Part shown: positions 51,072-59,516 of the stretch, piece after piece
Position numbering within the stretch: position 1 is the stretch's first letter
Layout: every line of letters begins with the position of its first letter
Source: Salinivibrio sharmensis
GTDB taxonomy: Bacteria > Pseudomonadota > Gammaproteobacteria > Enterobacterales > Vibrionaceae
Direction: 5' to 3'
Assembly: GCF_001995985.1 (NCBI RefSeq)
Contig: NZ_MUFC01000011.1
Location: 21,319 to 85,318 of the forward strand
DNA length: 64,000 nt
The notes under the pieces: generated by a model
Seen by the model: the letters and a program-made list of their open reading frames with translations, nothing else
The model's database searches: none
What the model was told of the DNA's origin: nothing
Made by a program: the position numbers and the translations under genes

Positions 51072-52708
51072 GTTTCAGTGGCTGACTTGTTGAGATAGGC
51101 TCTGAAGCAATTGGGATCCCAAATCGAATGAACGGGGGGATGTTTCAGTGGCTGACTTGTTGAGATAGGCTCTGAAGCCAACCGGCGCGAAATTAGAAGT
51201 ATTCATTGGCACTGTTTCAGTGGCTGACTTGTTGAGATAGGCTCTGAAGCCCATGATGGTATCGGCCGACCGCGAGCTGGTTAAGTTTCAGTGGCTGACT
51301 TGTTGAGATAGGCTCTGAAGCGTGCCGAGCCGCCGCGTATTTCACCACCATCAACCACGTTTCAGTGGCTGACTTGTTGAGATAGGCTCTGAAGCTGGCA
51401 CAGACGCGTCGATTTTCGGCGAGAATTGTTTCAGTGGCTGACTTGTTGAGATAGGCTCTGAAGCAATAGGCGTTCAGCCCAGTGGTGGCGCGGCTTGAGG
51501 TTTCAGTGGCTGACTTGTTGAGATAGGCTCTGAAGCCTTGACCGAACCGTACTCTTGCGTGTCGGTAGCAGTTTCAGTGGCTGACTTGTTGAGATAGGCT
51601 CTGAAGCAAAGAGTTTCTGATGTGGTGTGAATGCGTCCTCGCGTGGTTTCAGTGGCTGACTTGTTGAGATAGGCTCTGAAGCTCGCTATTGCTGTAGCGT
51701 ATGCGGTTGCAAATTATAAGGTTTCAGTGGCTGACTTGTTGAGATAGGCTCTGAAGCCAAATTAGCATTGCGCCTCCGGCGCTGGTCTGGCAGTTTCAGT
51801 GGCTGACTTGTTGAGATAGGCTCTGAAGCCAGGAAAGCTGGGGTATTGAATACAAGATTTTCATGTTTCAGTGGCTGACTTGTTGAGATAGGCTCTGAAG
51901 CGACCTGGGCCCCGCGGAAACAAAACGCATTGCACTGTGTTTCAGTGGCTGACTTGTTGAGATAGGCTCTGAAGCAGCCGACCAAACCACAGCGCGAGAA
52001 ATACGACAAGTGTTTCAGTGGCTGACTTGTTGAGATAGGCTCTGAAGCAAGCACTGCAAGATAACTTTGCTGGCGTGACCTTTGCGTTTCAGTGGCTGAC
52101 TTGTTGAGATAGGCTCTGAAGCCAAGGGATGGGGCCGACGCCTACCTGGGCAGTCAGTGTTTCAGTGGCTGACTTGTTGAGATAGGCTCTGAAGCATAAA
52201 AGGCGCCCCCGAGCGAACCGCGTACAGCTGGTTTCAGTGGCTGACTTGTTGAGATAGGCTCTGAAGCGGTTTCAGGGTCCGCAGCGCCTCGCGCCACGTC
52301 GCGTTTCAGTGGCTGACTTGTTGAGATAGGCTCTGAAGCCCGCGTTTGGTATCGAGACCGCGGGCGACGACCTGGAGTTTCAGTGGCTGACTTGTTGAGA
52401 TAGGCTCTGAAGCCGGCAAAGCTCTCGTGCGTCCCACACGTAAAGCCGTTTCAGTGGCTGACTTGTTGAGATAGGCTCTGAAGCCATCGATGCCCGCGAT
52501 TTTTGAAACCGCTTCGCCGTAGTTTCAGTGGCTGACTTGTTGAGATAGGCTCTGAAGCTGGCCGGTGAAGCGGGACTTCACATCATCGGGCAATGCTGTT
52601 TCAGTGGCTGACTTGTTGAGATAGGCTCTGAAGCAACCAATGACGCCTCTGCGCTGCCGACTCTGGAGGCAGTTTCAGTGGCTGACTTGTTGAGATAGGC
52701 TCTGAAGC
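51072..52708 (+). CRISPR. Type II-B CRISPR array, 23 repeats and 22 spacers
   Basis: The 37-nt repeat starts GTTTCAGTGGCTGACTTG, continues TTGAGAT and ends AGGCTCTGAAGC. All 23 copies read the same, including the last. Repeat starts: 51072, 51142, 51214, 51285, 51359, 51428, 51500, 51571, 51646, 51721, 51793, 51865, 51939, 52012, 52086, 52159, 52231, 52303, 52377, 52448, 52522, 52598, 52672. Spacers are 33, 35, 34, 37, 32, 35, 34, 38, 38, 35, 35, 37, 36, 37, 36, 35, 35, 37, 34, 37, 39 and 37 nt; all differ. The GTTTCAGT-GCTGA beginning is shared with the Francisella novicida II-B repeat. Transcribed toward the cas genes, that is convergent with them. Confidence 0.99.
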
Positions 52709-52741
52709 CCCTGATTTTTTGTTGTTGATACAGCAAGTTAT

Positions 52742-52765
52742 TAGGGGCTCAGCGCCTATTTTTTT
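52742..52765 (+). terminator. Terminator of the CRISPR array transcript
   Basis: TAGGGGC/GCGCCTA stem (one mismatch) with a TCA loop and seven T, 34 nt after the last repeat. It supports left-to-right transcription of the array. Downstream, TTCGCAAA-CCGC (52764-52775) is partly inverted at 52793-52807, which may end cas4 transcription. Confidence 0.75.
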
Positions 52766-52832
52766 CGCAAACCGCTTTGATGTCAGAAAATGGCGGTATT
52801 TTGCGAACATGCTCCTTAGACAAAAATAATCT

Positions 52833-53414
52833 TCATCTGTCATTGCAGTACCTCAAGTACTCGCACTGTGCGCATTTGCTCTCTGTTGCGCTTGAATGCG
52901 GCATACGATGGCTGGAGAGTGTTTGCCTCACCGCATGGAGTGTGGTTAGGCATTTGTCCTTTATTTTATCATCTAGCGTGATCGTGTACTGCTTATTTGC
53001 GCTGCCTTTTAGTAATACGCCCGCAACCACTTGTCGTTGATAAGTTTGCTCCGCAGCAAGCATATAGGCGTACAGTTGGACCTTTTGCGCATCGGTGGGT
53101 TTGCCCTTATCCACTTTATACTCCACGACCACGCACTTTTCTTCATTGAAGATTAGCTCGTCGATATAACCATGAATGCCTAACGATAGCGCTTGGACAT
53201 GCGCGTTGACGATATGCTCTCTTGGTTGGGGAATATGTTTGCATAAACGACGTCGATGCCGCGGGTTTTGTGACTCGTGCCAACGCTTTCCTTGCGTAAC
53301 CCATCCTTGTTCAGGGGGCTCAAAACGCATTACGGCCTTGTACCACGGGATACGTGGGCAAAATAGATATTGCCGCAAGTAACTGATAGGGATCAGCTCA
53401 TCAAAAGATGCCAT
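52833..53414 (-). CDS. cas4: CRISPR-associated exonuclease Cas4
   Basis: 193-aa Cas4, used in spacer selection and trimming. Four Cys for a 4Fe-4S cluster: Cys19 (YLFCPRIPWY), Cys181 and Cys184 (CAQC), Cys190. RecB-type nuclease residues: Asp85 in GYIDELIF, and Glu98 with Lys100 in VVVEYKVDKG. The start is either ATG 53414 (10 nt from GAGGAG) or 53420 (4 nt); both overlap the cas2 end. Cas4 with Cas9 is the mark of subtype II-B and some II-C variants. Last gene of cas1-cas2-cas4. Confidence 0.94.
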   Translation of the reverse strand: MASFDELIPISYLRQYLFCPRIPWYKAVMRFEPPEQGWVTQGKRWHESQNPRHRRRLCKHIPQPREHIVNAHVQALSLGIHGYIDELIFNEEKCVVVEYKVDKGKPTDAQKVQLYAYMLAAEQTYQRQVVAGVLLKGSANKQYTITLDDKIKDKCLTTLHAVRQTLSSHRMPHSSATESKCAQCEYLRYCNDR

Positions 53415-53688
53415 GACCATCGTACTCCTCAAAATCTGGGGTAAGACCATAAAATTTTGCGTTTTCGGACAATTTGCTCACTAAAACGAAAGCTTTATCT
53501 GTGTCTTTGTCGATTTCACTGGCAAGAATACGCTTCGCCAGTTTGATATCGGCGGGCAACAAACGTCCCCACATGACAGATTTTTGCACCGGGATCATGC
53601 CGACATCTTTGAGTTGGTTATATAGCCGTGTCCGTGTTTTGTTATTTTCGATGTCATAAGCGACAAGCACTTCCGTTGTTTTTGCCAT
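53401..53688 (-). CDS. cas2: CRISPR-associated endoribonuclease-fold protein Cas2
   Basis: 95-aa Cas2 with the ferredoxin-like fold and metal-binding Asp in VLVAYDIENNKTRTRLYNQL. With Cas1 it forms the integrase that inserts new spacers. It starts 3 nt after the cas1 stop and overlaps cas4 at its end. Confidence 0.95.
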   Translation of the reverse strand: MAKTTEVLVAYDIENNKTRTRLYNQLKDVGMIPVQKSVMWGRLLPADIKLAKRILASEIDKDTDKAFVLVSKLSENAKFYGLTPDFEEYDGHGIF

Positions 53689-53691
53689 GTT

Positions 53692-54675
53692 CTACCACCT
53701 AAAGAGTAATGGACGATACTTTTGTTCGTCGGCAAACATGCCACATAAGCGATAGCATTGTCGCTGCATGACGCTCTCTAAGCGTATTTTCCTACTTCGA
53801 TAAGGGATTGGTTTGGCGAGTGTCGTTAGGATCTCATTGGTTAACTTCTTACGCGTTTTCGGCTTAAGCGTTTCGCCATTGAGTTGGCTTCGCAACTTGA
53901 TTACGGCCCGATCAACCACCCAAGCGCGATATTCTTCCATTACATCGAGTACGAGAGCGGGCTTACCCGGCCGAATGGCATGCAGCGCACCGAGGTAGAC
54001 TTCTAGCCCTGCATTAGTTAACGCGTTCCAGATTACACTTGATAAAATACCGTAACCATAATTCAACGCTTGGTTGGCGGGGTCTTGCGCTCCGCGCCCC
54101 GTACGGTGAGTAAATTGTTCACCGAGCCATTGATGCTCGCTGAGTACCTGCCAATAACTGGCTGCTGCTCGGCCCTCCAAGCCCATCAAGGTGGCATTCC
54201 AGTTTTCGGTATAGGGGAGATCACGGACTTGTTGGGAGAGTAAGTGCAGCTCAGCCGCTAGATGGGCCGCTGCTTGCTTTTTGGCGAGGCCGCACTTTTG
54301 TTTATTGAAATACAGCATAGTAGTGCGTTGATTGCGTACTTTGCCGTAAATAAACGCTCTTGCAATACGATAACGCTGCTCGTCATCCGATAAAAATTCG
54401 AACTGATGGATTCTATTCTGGACCACAGCATGTTGCGCGTTACCATGCAAACAGCATAGCTCTTGGGCTCGGTTGCCAATAAACACCTTAATGCCATACC
54501 GCGCACAGGCGCTGAGCAAATTAGAGGACAAGCTAATGCCCGGCTTTTGAATAGACAGTGTGCTGATTTTTCTGAGTGGAATTTCTTTGGTTGGAAAATT
54601 GCCTTCCTTGATCACTAAGCGTTCAGAGGTGATGCCCAGCGATTTTCCATATTCATGGATCACAATATGCTGCAT
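53692..54675 (-). CDS. cas1: CRISPR-associated integrase Cas1
   Basis: 327-aa Cas1, catalytic subunit of spacer integration. Metal-binding residues: Glu167 in LMGLEGRAAASYW, His232 in YLGALHAIRPGKP, and Glu247/248 in LDVMEEYRAW. Full length. First gene of the adaptation operon, which must have its own promoter because the cas9/tracrRNA terminator lies upstream; no clear promoter was found in the 128-nt gap, which it shares divergently with tracrRNA. Confidence 0.97.
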   Translation of the reverse strand: MQHIVIHEYGKSLGITSERLVIKEGNFPTKEIPLRKISTLSIQKPGISLSSNLLSACARYGIKVFIGNRAQELCCLHGNAQHAVVQNRIHQFEFLSDDEQRYRIARAFIYGKVRNQRTTMLYFNKQKCGLAKKQAAAHLAAELHLLSQQVRDLPYTENWNATLMGLEGRAAASYWQVLSEHQWLGEQFTHRTGRGAQDPANQALNYGYGILSSVIWNALTNAGLEVYLGALHAIRPGKPALVLDVMEEYRAWVVDRAVIKLRSQLNGETLKPKTRKKLTNEILTTLAKPIPYRSRKIRLESVMQRQCYRLCGMFADEQKYRPLLFRW

Positions 54676-54692
54676 GGTACCGTCCCGTTTGT

Positions 54693-54721
54693 TTGCAATC
54701 AGTGAATGATTTATTTATGCT
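54693..54721 (+). promoter_or_regulatory. Predicted tracrRNA promoter
   Basis: TTGCAA at 54693-54698 and TATGCT at 54716-54721 with a 17-bp spacer on the + strand, between cas1 and cas9. A start 7 nt downstream is at about 54728, exactly where the anti-repeat begins. Confidence 0.65.
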
Positions 54722-54727
54722 CTTAGT

Positions 54728-54828
54728 TCAACAAGTCAGCCGTAAAGCTGAAATCACTTTACGGTCAACGATGAACAAGGCTCTGCATCGCGCACCCTTG
54801 CAGAAAAAGCGCCTTTACGGCGCTTTTT
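54728..54828 (+). ncRNA. Predicted tracrRNA of the II-B system
   Basis: About 101 nt. Its first 14 nt (TTCAACAAGTCAGC then C) are complementary to repeat positions 9-22 without a mismatch (GGCTGACTTGTTGA). Then GTAAAG forms a bulge opposite one U of the repeat, and CTGAAAT pairs with GTTTCAG (6 Watson-Crick pairs and one G-U). A body with a possible CTGCA/TGCAG hairpin follows, and it ends in a 10-bp terminator. The bulged duplex is the classic tracrRNA:crRNA form recognised by Cas9 and cut by RNase III in other type II systems. It also fixes crRNA polarity. CCGTAAAG/CTTTACGG can pair within the RNA and would hide the lower anti-repeat in a loop. Confidence 0.88.
54804..54828. terminator. Bidirectional terminator of tracrRNA and cas9
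   Basis: Perfect 10-bp stem AAAAAGCGCC/GGCGCTTTTT with a TTTAC loop. It ends tracrRNA on the + strand and lies 6 nt past the cas9 stop on the minus strand, so it separates cas9 from cas1-cas2-cas4. Confidence 0.92.
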
Positions 54829-54833
54829 GCGTT

Positions 54834-57800
54834 TTAGTCCACCAATTTTCTTAATTGTGGCTGCTTATAGGGCAGGGTAAGTGAAACCTGATCATCATCC
54901 AGTTTCACTCTCACGCTTTTATCGTTGCGGCACGGGGCGGTCAGCCACGCTTTTAGCGAGGCTTTGGCGAACACATCCATCACTTGCGCCTCATCGCTGA
55001 TCGCTATACTGGTCAGTTTGGTCCACGCCTTCTCACTATCTTCCCCAGAAAGGATCAAGTGCTCCGCCACCCAGTCTTTGTGTAATCCGGTTATTTGCAC
55101 ATTGGTGTTGGAGACAATAGCAACTTGAAGCGTTGATATATCTAATTGCCACTGTTCACTTATTGCCTGATCAAAAAAGGCGCTGGATTCTATGGTCTTG
55201 CCTGCTAATGGTTGCTGTTCTTCCACTTTGGTTTGATAGCCTTTAGTGAAAATCGCTTTATCAAGGAGAACGAGGTTCGGGGAGGCGAGCGCCAAGGCCG
55301 CGCTGTGATCCTTAGGAACTTTCTGAGTATCGAGCGCTAACAGCTGATAAATAGCCTTACCTTGGCTTTGCCGTCTGACCAGTGCCATAGCACCACTGGA
55401 TTTTGTTTCAGCGCGCATGGTGTCGCTTTTTACTGCACGGTGATCCGGTTGTTGATCATCCGTTGGCCGACCTAAATACCAATCGCAATGCTGTCGCCAA
55501 TCGGCTTCAAGTTCGGTGGGAATGATCCACATACCATTTTTCTCGGGTGTGTCAGGGTGTTTGGCCTGCCATGATTGATAATGCGCAAGCCACTGCTTCC
55601 GAAAGCGAGAGTTAGGCTGCTTTTTGACCACAGAGGGAGCTTCTTCTAGCCCAGCACTGGTGCTGTAAAAATACAATGATCCAGCCGATTTTCCACACAC
55701 CCAGCGGGCAAGCTTGTTGGCTTCTGCGTTGCTATCAAACGTTGTCGCGTCCTTAGCTGCTGCAAGTGTCTCGAATAAAAGTGCGGTGAGTTTGTGCTTG
55801 TCCGCAGTGTATACTTGTATGTCACTGCTTTGTATCAAACGATAGTAGTGATGGCTTACGGCATAGAGGAAGGTGTTGAGTTGTTTATCCACCACTTTTT
55901 CATTCGCTTTAATAAAGTGTTTATCCTCACCTTCCACAAAGCCTTTGTAGAGCTGGCCATCGATAACGGCTAAGTCATAAAACTCCAGCCCGAGCGCGTT
56001 TTGCTTGAAGATAGGCTGGCTGAACACTTGATGTGGTTTTTTGCCCGCTAGCAGCTGACGCGCTCGGTGTTCGTTGGATTGAGGCCCAACTCTGACGTTT
56101 GGCGCGAGGTTTTCGGGCGCGACCGCTATTTGCGGAAACAATGCGTCACTCAGCACGCCATTTTCGTCTACCTGTCCCCAAATAGAGACATTTTCATCAA
56201 AGTGGATGTTCAGCGCCCCTTCACCTTGGTGTTTCTCGGCGGCGATCATAAACGCTAGCGTTGCGTCAATGACATGGGAGTAGGCGTGTTGCTTCTCTTT
56301 CCCTTTTTCGAAAGGTTGAATGTCGTATTTTGTCCCTGCATGAAGGTCTCGCATCAAGCGGCGCAAAGCCACGGTAGAATCTTCGTCTTGACCATTGGCA
56401 CTGACTTGAAAGTAATCAAATTTTAATCTTGCCGCTAAGCCTTTTTGTTTAGCTTTTTTAGTCAGAATATCGGCGAGTAGTTGCGCCATAAAGCGCTGAG
56501 TACCGTTAACTTTAGCTTTGTTGCGATGCTGCATTGCGCTTATTACTTGCATGCGCAGCGGGTGTTCTGCCGATAAAAAGAGCGCATGACGAAATGCGGT
56601 TTGTTGCTCAGCGGATAAGGCTGCAAATTGGCTGTAGCGACCGAAGCTAAAGCGGTCCGCATCATCTCCGCATAAGGTGGTTTCGATTTGCTGTGTGATT
56701 GCGATAGGATCGGCGGTACCAAATTGCGCTTTCAAATAGTCGGGGTTGAGGTCGGTCAGTGTTAGCTGCCGGTCTTTTTTTACTTGGCGATTGCCTTTTA
56801 TTGAGCTGTAAATCAGGTTGGCTTCATCATTAAGGACACCATATTGACCCGAACGAGGAATAATATGGTCAATATCGCCATTGTCGCCCACTGAGCTACC
56901 CGCGCTATAAGGACAAAGTCCTTGAGAGGCGTGTTTTATGCGGTCTTTTTTCGCTTGTTCCGGGTTTATTTTTTGGGGTTGTGGTTTCGGTTTGTTTAAC
57001 CCCTTTAAGGTCGGTAAGTTTTCCGTAAAGTCGAAGCGGTTCTGTTCGATAACAAAGGGTACGGTGATGGTATCTGCTGACTGACCAATATGCTCGATAT
57101 GATCCCATAACCGATTGGCAATGTGATGGGCTTGGTGGGTGAGCAGCCGCTTAAGCCCGCCATCAATCAGTCGCATTGTCAGGGTGTTGAGCCGCGCTGC
57201 GTGTGGTTGGCCATCTTCGCCTGCCATCCGGTTTGCGTTATCAGCAGAACACACCGGGCAGGTTTTGGCAAAGCCGCTTCTATCTCCCCATACCAATTGG
57301 AACAGTTGGGCAAAAGTGAAGACAGATTGGTTTCGCTCACAAAAACTATCGTATTGCTCATCGCGAAGCGCCAGTTGAGTGGCCACCTTTGCCGTCAGCG
57401 GTGCTAATTTCTCAGCGAGCTTTTTGAGTTCAGGATCGGAGACCATCATGGCTTTTAAATCTGGTCCCCACGCTTTTTGGGCTTGATATGCCTGACGACA
57501 CGCCGCTTGTAGTCCTTTCACCTTGGCAAATAGCGCTTTGTTATCGTCACACTGGCCGTTATCTACTGCTTGTTGGAGTTGTGTTTGTGGCACACCAAGC
57601 AGTACCGCAATATCGCGCGTCGCTTGGTGTTTTAGTTGGCGAGGTCGGTGCTGGCACATTACGAGTAGCTTGCCGTCTCGTTGCCAACGATGCTGCTTAG
57701 GGTAGTGATTGTCGTAATGTAGAAAGTAACGCCCCTCTCGCGCACGCCGACGGCTTTGGAAGTAACGGTTGATTAAATGCCAGAAATCTCCCGGTACAGG

Positions 57801-59276
57801 ATGCGAAGTGAAGTTCTCCGTCAGTGAGGCCGGCAAAGCACTTTGCACCAATAGTTTCGCTAATTTATCCGTCGTTTTATCGTGTTCGTCGCCTTGTCGC
57901 TGTTGCTGTCTTTGTTTCTTCCAAGTTCCCCAAATGGCATTGAGTTTAAATGGGTCTTTGTCTTGAGCGCTGTCGAAAATAAATTGTAAAGTGCGTGCGT
58001 CTAATTCGTCAGTCTGTATCAGCGTATTCCCTTTGGCACTCTCTACCGCCACTAATTGGGTGCGATAGGCTTGTACCGCGTTAGCCATTGCGGGTGTACT
58101 GGATAACCATGCAAGCCAATCTCGCCATTGTGGATAATCGCGTGATAGGAGGTCAGGGTTAAGTGTTAAGGTCTGACAACTCGGCGGACGACGGTTGGTA
58201 TGGCTTTCATAAGGCGGTACGGTACATTCAGGTGGCGTATCGAGGAAAAAGCCAATCACCGATTGCGGATTTTGGGCACGATAATCTTTCCACGCGTGTT
58301 GTACATCTCTGATTTGTTGTAGACGATCGGCACCGTTTGCACTAGAGAGCCGCCATTGCTTGGTCAACCACTTGCCAAATTTCTCCGCCACGATGACTTC
58401 TATCTGTTCGCCGCTTTGAGTTGATTTAACACGTTTTAGTATGCTGTTGAGCAATTTAAGATCAAAGTTATTAATATGGCAAAGCAGCTGATAGAAGCTA
58501 TCAAATGTATCGCTTCCGGTAGTTTTTTTATGATGGTGCAGGGCATGAAATAACCGGCGGCAATGACGTTCTGGATGGTCCGATAGCTTCTTCAGATCGC
58601 TGCGAATATTTTTGAAATATTCTCGACGATGCTTAGCGCCGGAAGATTGTTCGGCAATCAGGAAATCGACCGCTTTACTGAGCGGCAAGAGCGCGCGTTG
58701 TTGTTTTTTATCTTGACGGGTAAAGGCTTGTAGCTCGGTTTGCAGCGTTATCAGCTGTTGTTTATCTTCCGCAATACGCTGTAGCGCATCAAAAAGCGGT
58801 AGCCCATCAACGGGCATTGTTTGAGTCAATAGCTCACTGAGCGCTTCATGCCCATTGCTCTCTAGCACGTGGAAAAAGGTGCCAAGGTTATCACTCGCTA
58901 TCTCATTAATAGCCGCTTCATCTATATTGGTTTCAACGTACGAGTAGCCGCGACGATTAATAAAATGACTGATAGCGATTTGATGCTTGTCAGTGTCAAA
59001 CCCGAGGCAACACTTAAGCATTAACATAAGCAATCGCTTTGCTTGACGGTTGCGTGTTCGGCTTCGGCGAGCATGACGGGTGCTAGTGCGCTGCGTTTGC
59101 AGCAGCTGATAACCGGTTTGTCCATCGTCTACTTCTGCGACAAATCCGGTTTTAAATACGGAATCGCTGTTAAATTGCCCAACATGGGTGTTGGGTGAGT
59201 AGCCAGCCGCATAGACACCGGTAGTCTTTGCGCCTAAATCAATAGCAACAGGGAAAATTAAAGCATTATCAGACAT
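54834..59276 (-). CDS. cas9: Type II-B CRISPR RNA-guided endonuclease Cas9
   Basis: 1480-aa Cas9 of the large Francisella (Csx12-like) type. Residues from ATG 59276: RuvC-I Asp13 in AIDLGAKTTGV; an arginine-rich bridge helix (about 64-83, RHARRSRTRNRQAKRLL); zinc-knuckle-like CPVCSADNANRM (about 673); RuvC-II Glu744 in VPFVIEQNRF; HNH His804 in DIDHIIPRSGQYGVLNDEANLI; RuvC-III His1001 and Asp1004 in YSHVIDATLAF. All nuclease residues are intact. Many blocks match F. novicida Cas9 (CSADNA-RM, DHIIPRS, YGTLNDEANLI-type, QKAFRHALFL-type). It is about 150 aa shorter than that protein, and the C-terminal PAM-reading part cannot be aligned by eye. No Shine-Dalgarno precedes the ATG; TTG 59282 is an alternative. 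Confidence 0.97.
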   Translation of the reverse strand: MSDNALIFPVAIDLGAKTTGVYAAGYSPNTHVGQFNSDSVFKTGFVAEVDDGQTGYQLLQTQRTSTRHARRSRTRNRQAKRLLMLMLKCCLGFDTDKHQIAISHFINRRGYSYVETNIDEAAINEIASDNLGTFFHVLESNGHEALSELLTQTMPVDGLPLFDALQRIAEDKQQLITLQTELQAFTRQDKKQQRALLPLSKAVDFLIAEQSSGAKHRREYFKNIRSDLKKLSDHPERHCRRLFHALHHHKKTTGSDTFDSFYQLLCHINNFDLKLLNSILKRVKSTQSGEQIEVIVAEKFGKWLTKQWRLSSANGADRLQQIRDVQHAWKDYRAQNPQSVIGFFLDTPPECTVPPYESHTNRRPPSCQTLTLNPDLLSRDYPQWRDWLAWLSSTPAMANAVQAYRTQLVAVESAKGNTLIQTDELDARTLQFIFDSAQDKDPFKLNAIWGTWKKQRQQQRQGDEHDKTTDKLAKLLVQSALPASLTENFTSHPVPGDFWHLINRYFQSRRRAREGRYFLHYDNHYPKQHRWQRDGKLLVMCQHRPRQLKHQATRDIAVLLGVPQTQLQQAVDNGQCDDNKALFAKVKGLQAACRQAYQAQKAWGPDLKAMMVSDPELKKLAEKLAPLTAKVATQLALRDEQYDSFCERNQSVFTFAQLFQLVWGDRSGFAKTCPVCSADNANRMAGEDGQPHAARLNTLTMRLIDGGLKRLLTHQAHHIANRLWDHIEHIGQSADTITVPFVIEQNRFDFTENLPTLKGLNKPKPQPQKINPEQAKKDRIKHASQGLCPYSAGSSVGDNGDIDHIIPRSGQYGVLNDEANLIYSSIKGNRQVKKDRQLTLTDLNPDYLKAQFGTADPIAITQQIETTLCGDDADRFSFGRYSQFAALSAEQQTAFRHALFLSAEHPLRMQVISAMQHRNKAKVNGTQRFMAQLLADILTKKAKQKGLAARLKFDYFQVSANGQDEDSTVALRRLMRDLHAGTKYDIQPFEKGKEKQHAYSHVIDATLAFMIAAEKHQGEGALNIHFDENVSIWGQVDENGVLSDALFPQIAVAPENLAPNVRVGPQSNEHRARQLLAGKKPHQVFSQPIFKQNALGLEFYDLAVIDGQLYKGFVEGEDKHFIKANEKVVDKQLNTFLYAVSHHYYRLIQSSDIQVYTADKHKLTALLFETLAAAKDATTFDSNAEANKLARWVCGKSAGSLYFYSTSAGLEEAPSVVKKQPNSRFRKQWLAHYQSWQAKHPDTPEKNGMWIIPTELEADWRQHCDWYLGRPTDDQQPDHRAVKSDTMRAETKSSGAMALVRRQSQGKAIYQLLALDTQKVPKDHSAALALASPNLVLLDKAIFTKGYQTKVEEQQPLAGKTIESSAFFDQAISEQWQLDISTLQVAIVSNTNVQITGLHKDWVAEHLILSGEDSEKAWTKLTSIAISDEAQVMDVFAKASLKAWLTAPCRNDKSVRVKLDDDQVSLTLPYKQPQLRKLVD

Positions 59277-59516
59277 AAACAAGCCATGTTTTATGGGTGA
59301 AGCTCACACTTTAATTGACAGTCTGTCTTATTTCACTTGCATGGCTCATATTTTTGTTAAAGTCTATGAAGTGTTGAACTCATCATTGGAGGTGACGCAT
59401 AACCAAATGGTCTACTCAGTAGCAACAGGTGTAGATTGGTGCCACAGACATCGCCTTCTCTCTAACTGCGCACTTTCCCCCTTCAAAGCTGCACAGTGTT
59501 TTGCGCACTTTTTGAT
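59277..59516. other. 240-bp gap between cas9 and the Gp2-like gene
   Basis: Must hold the cas9 promoter on the minus strand unless cas9 is read from the Gp2-like gene; no convincing -35/-10 pair was found. A 113-codon + strand frame here is judged spurious. Confidence 0.5.

Noticed and set aside
51686-52054. A 122-codon minus-strand frame with repeated ASEPISTSQPLK
   Set aside because: It is the CRISPR repeat read as protein; the spacing and content follow the array.
51072-52708. Promoters inside each CRISPR repeat, as in Neisseria II-C arrays
   Set aside because: The repeat end AGGCTCTGAAGC has no -10-like hexamer.
50918-59516. A second anti-repeat RNA like the Francisella scaRNA
   Set aside because: Apart from the tracrRNA, no further stretch complementary to the repeat was seen in the locus by eye. 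A folding and complementarity scan would decide.
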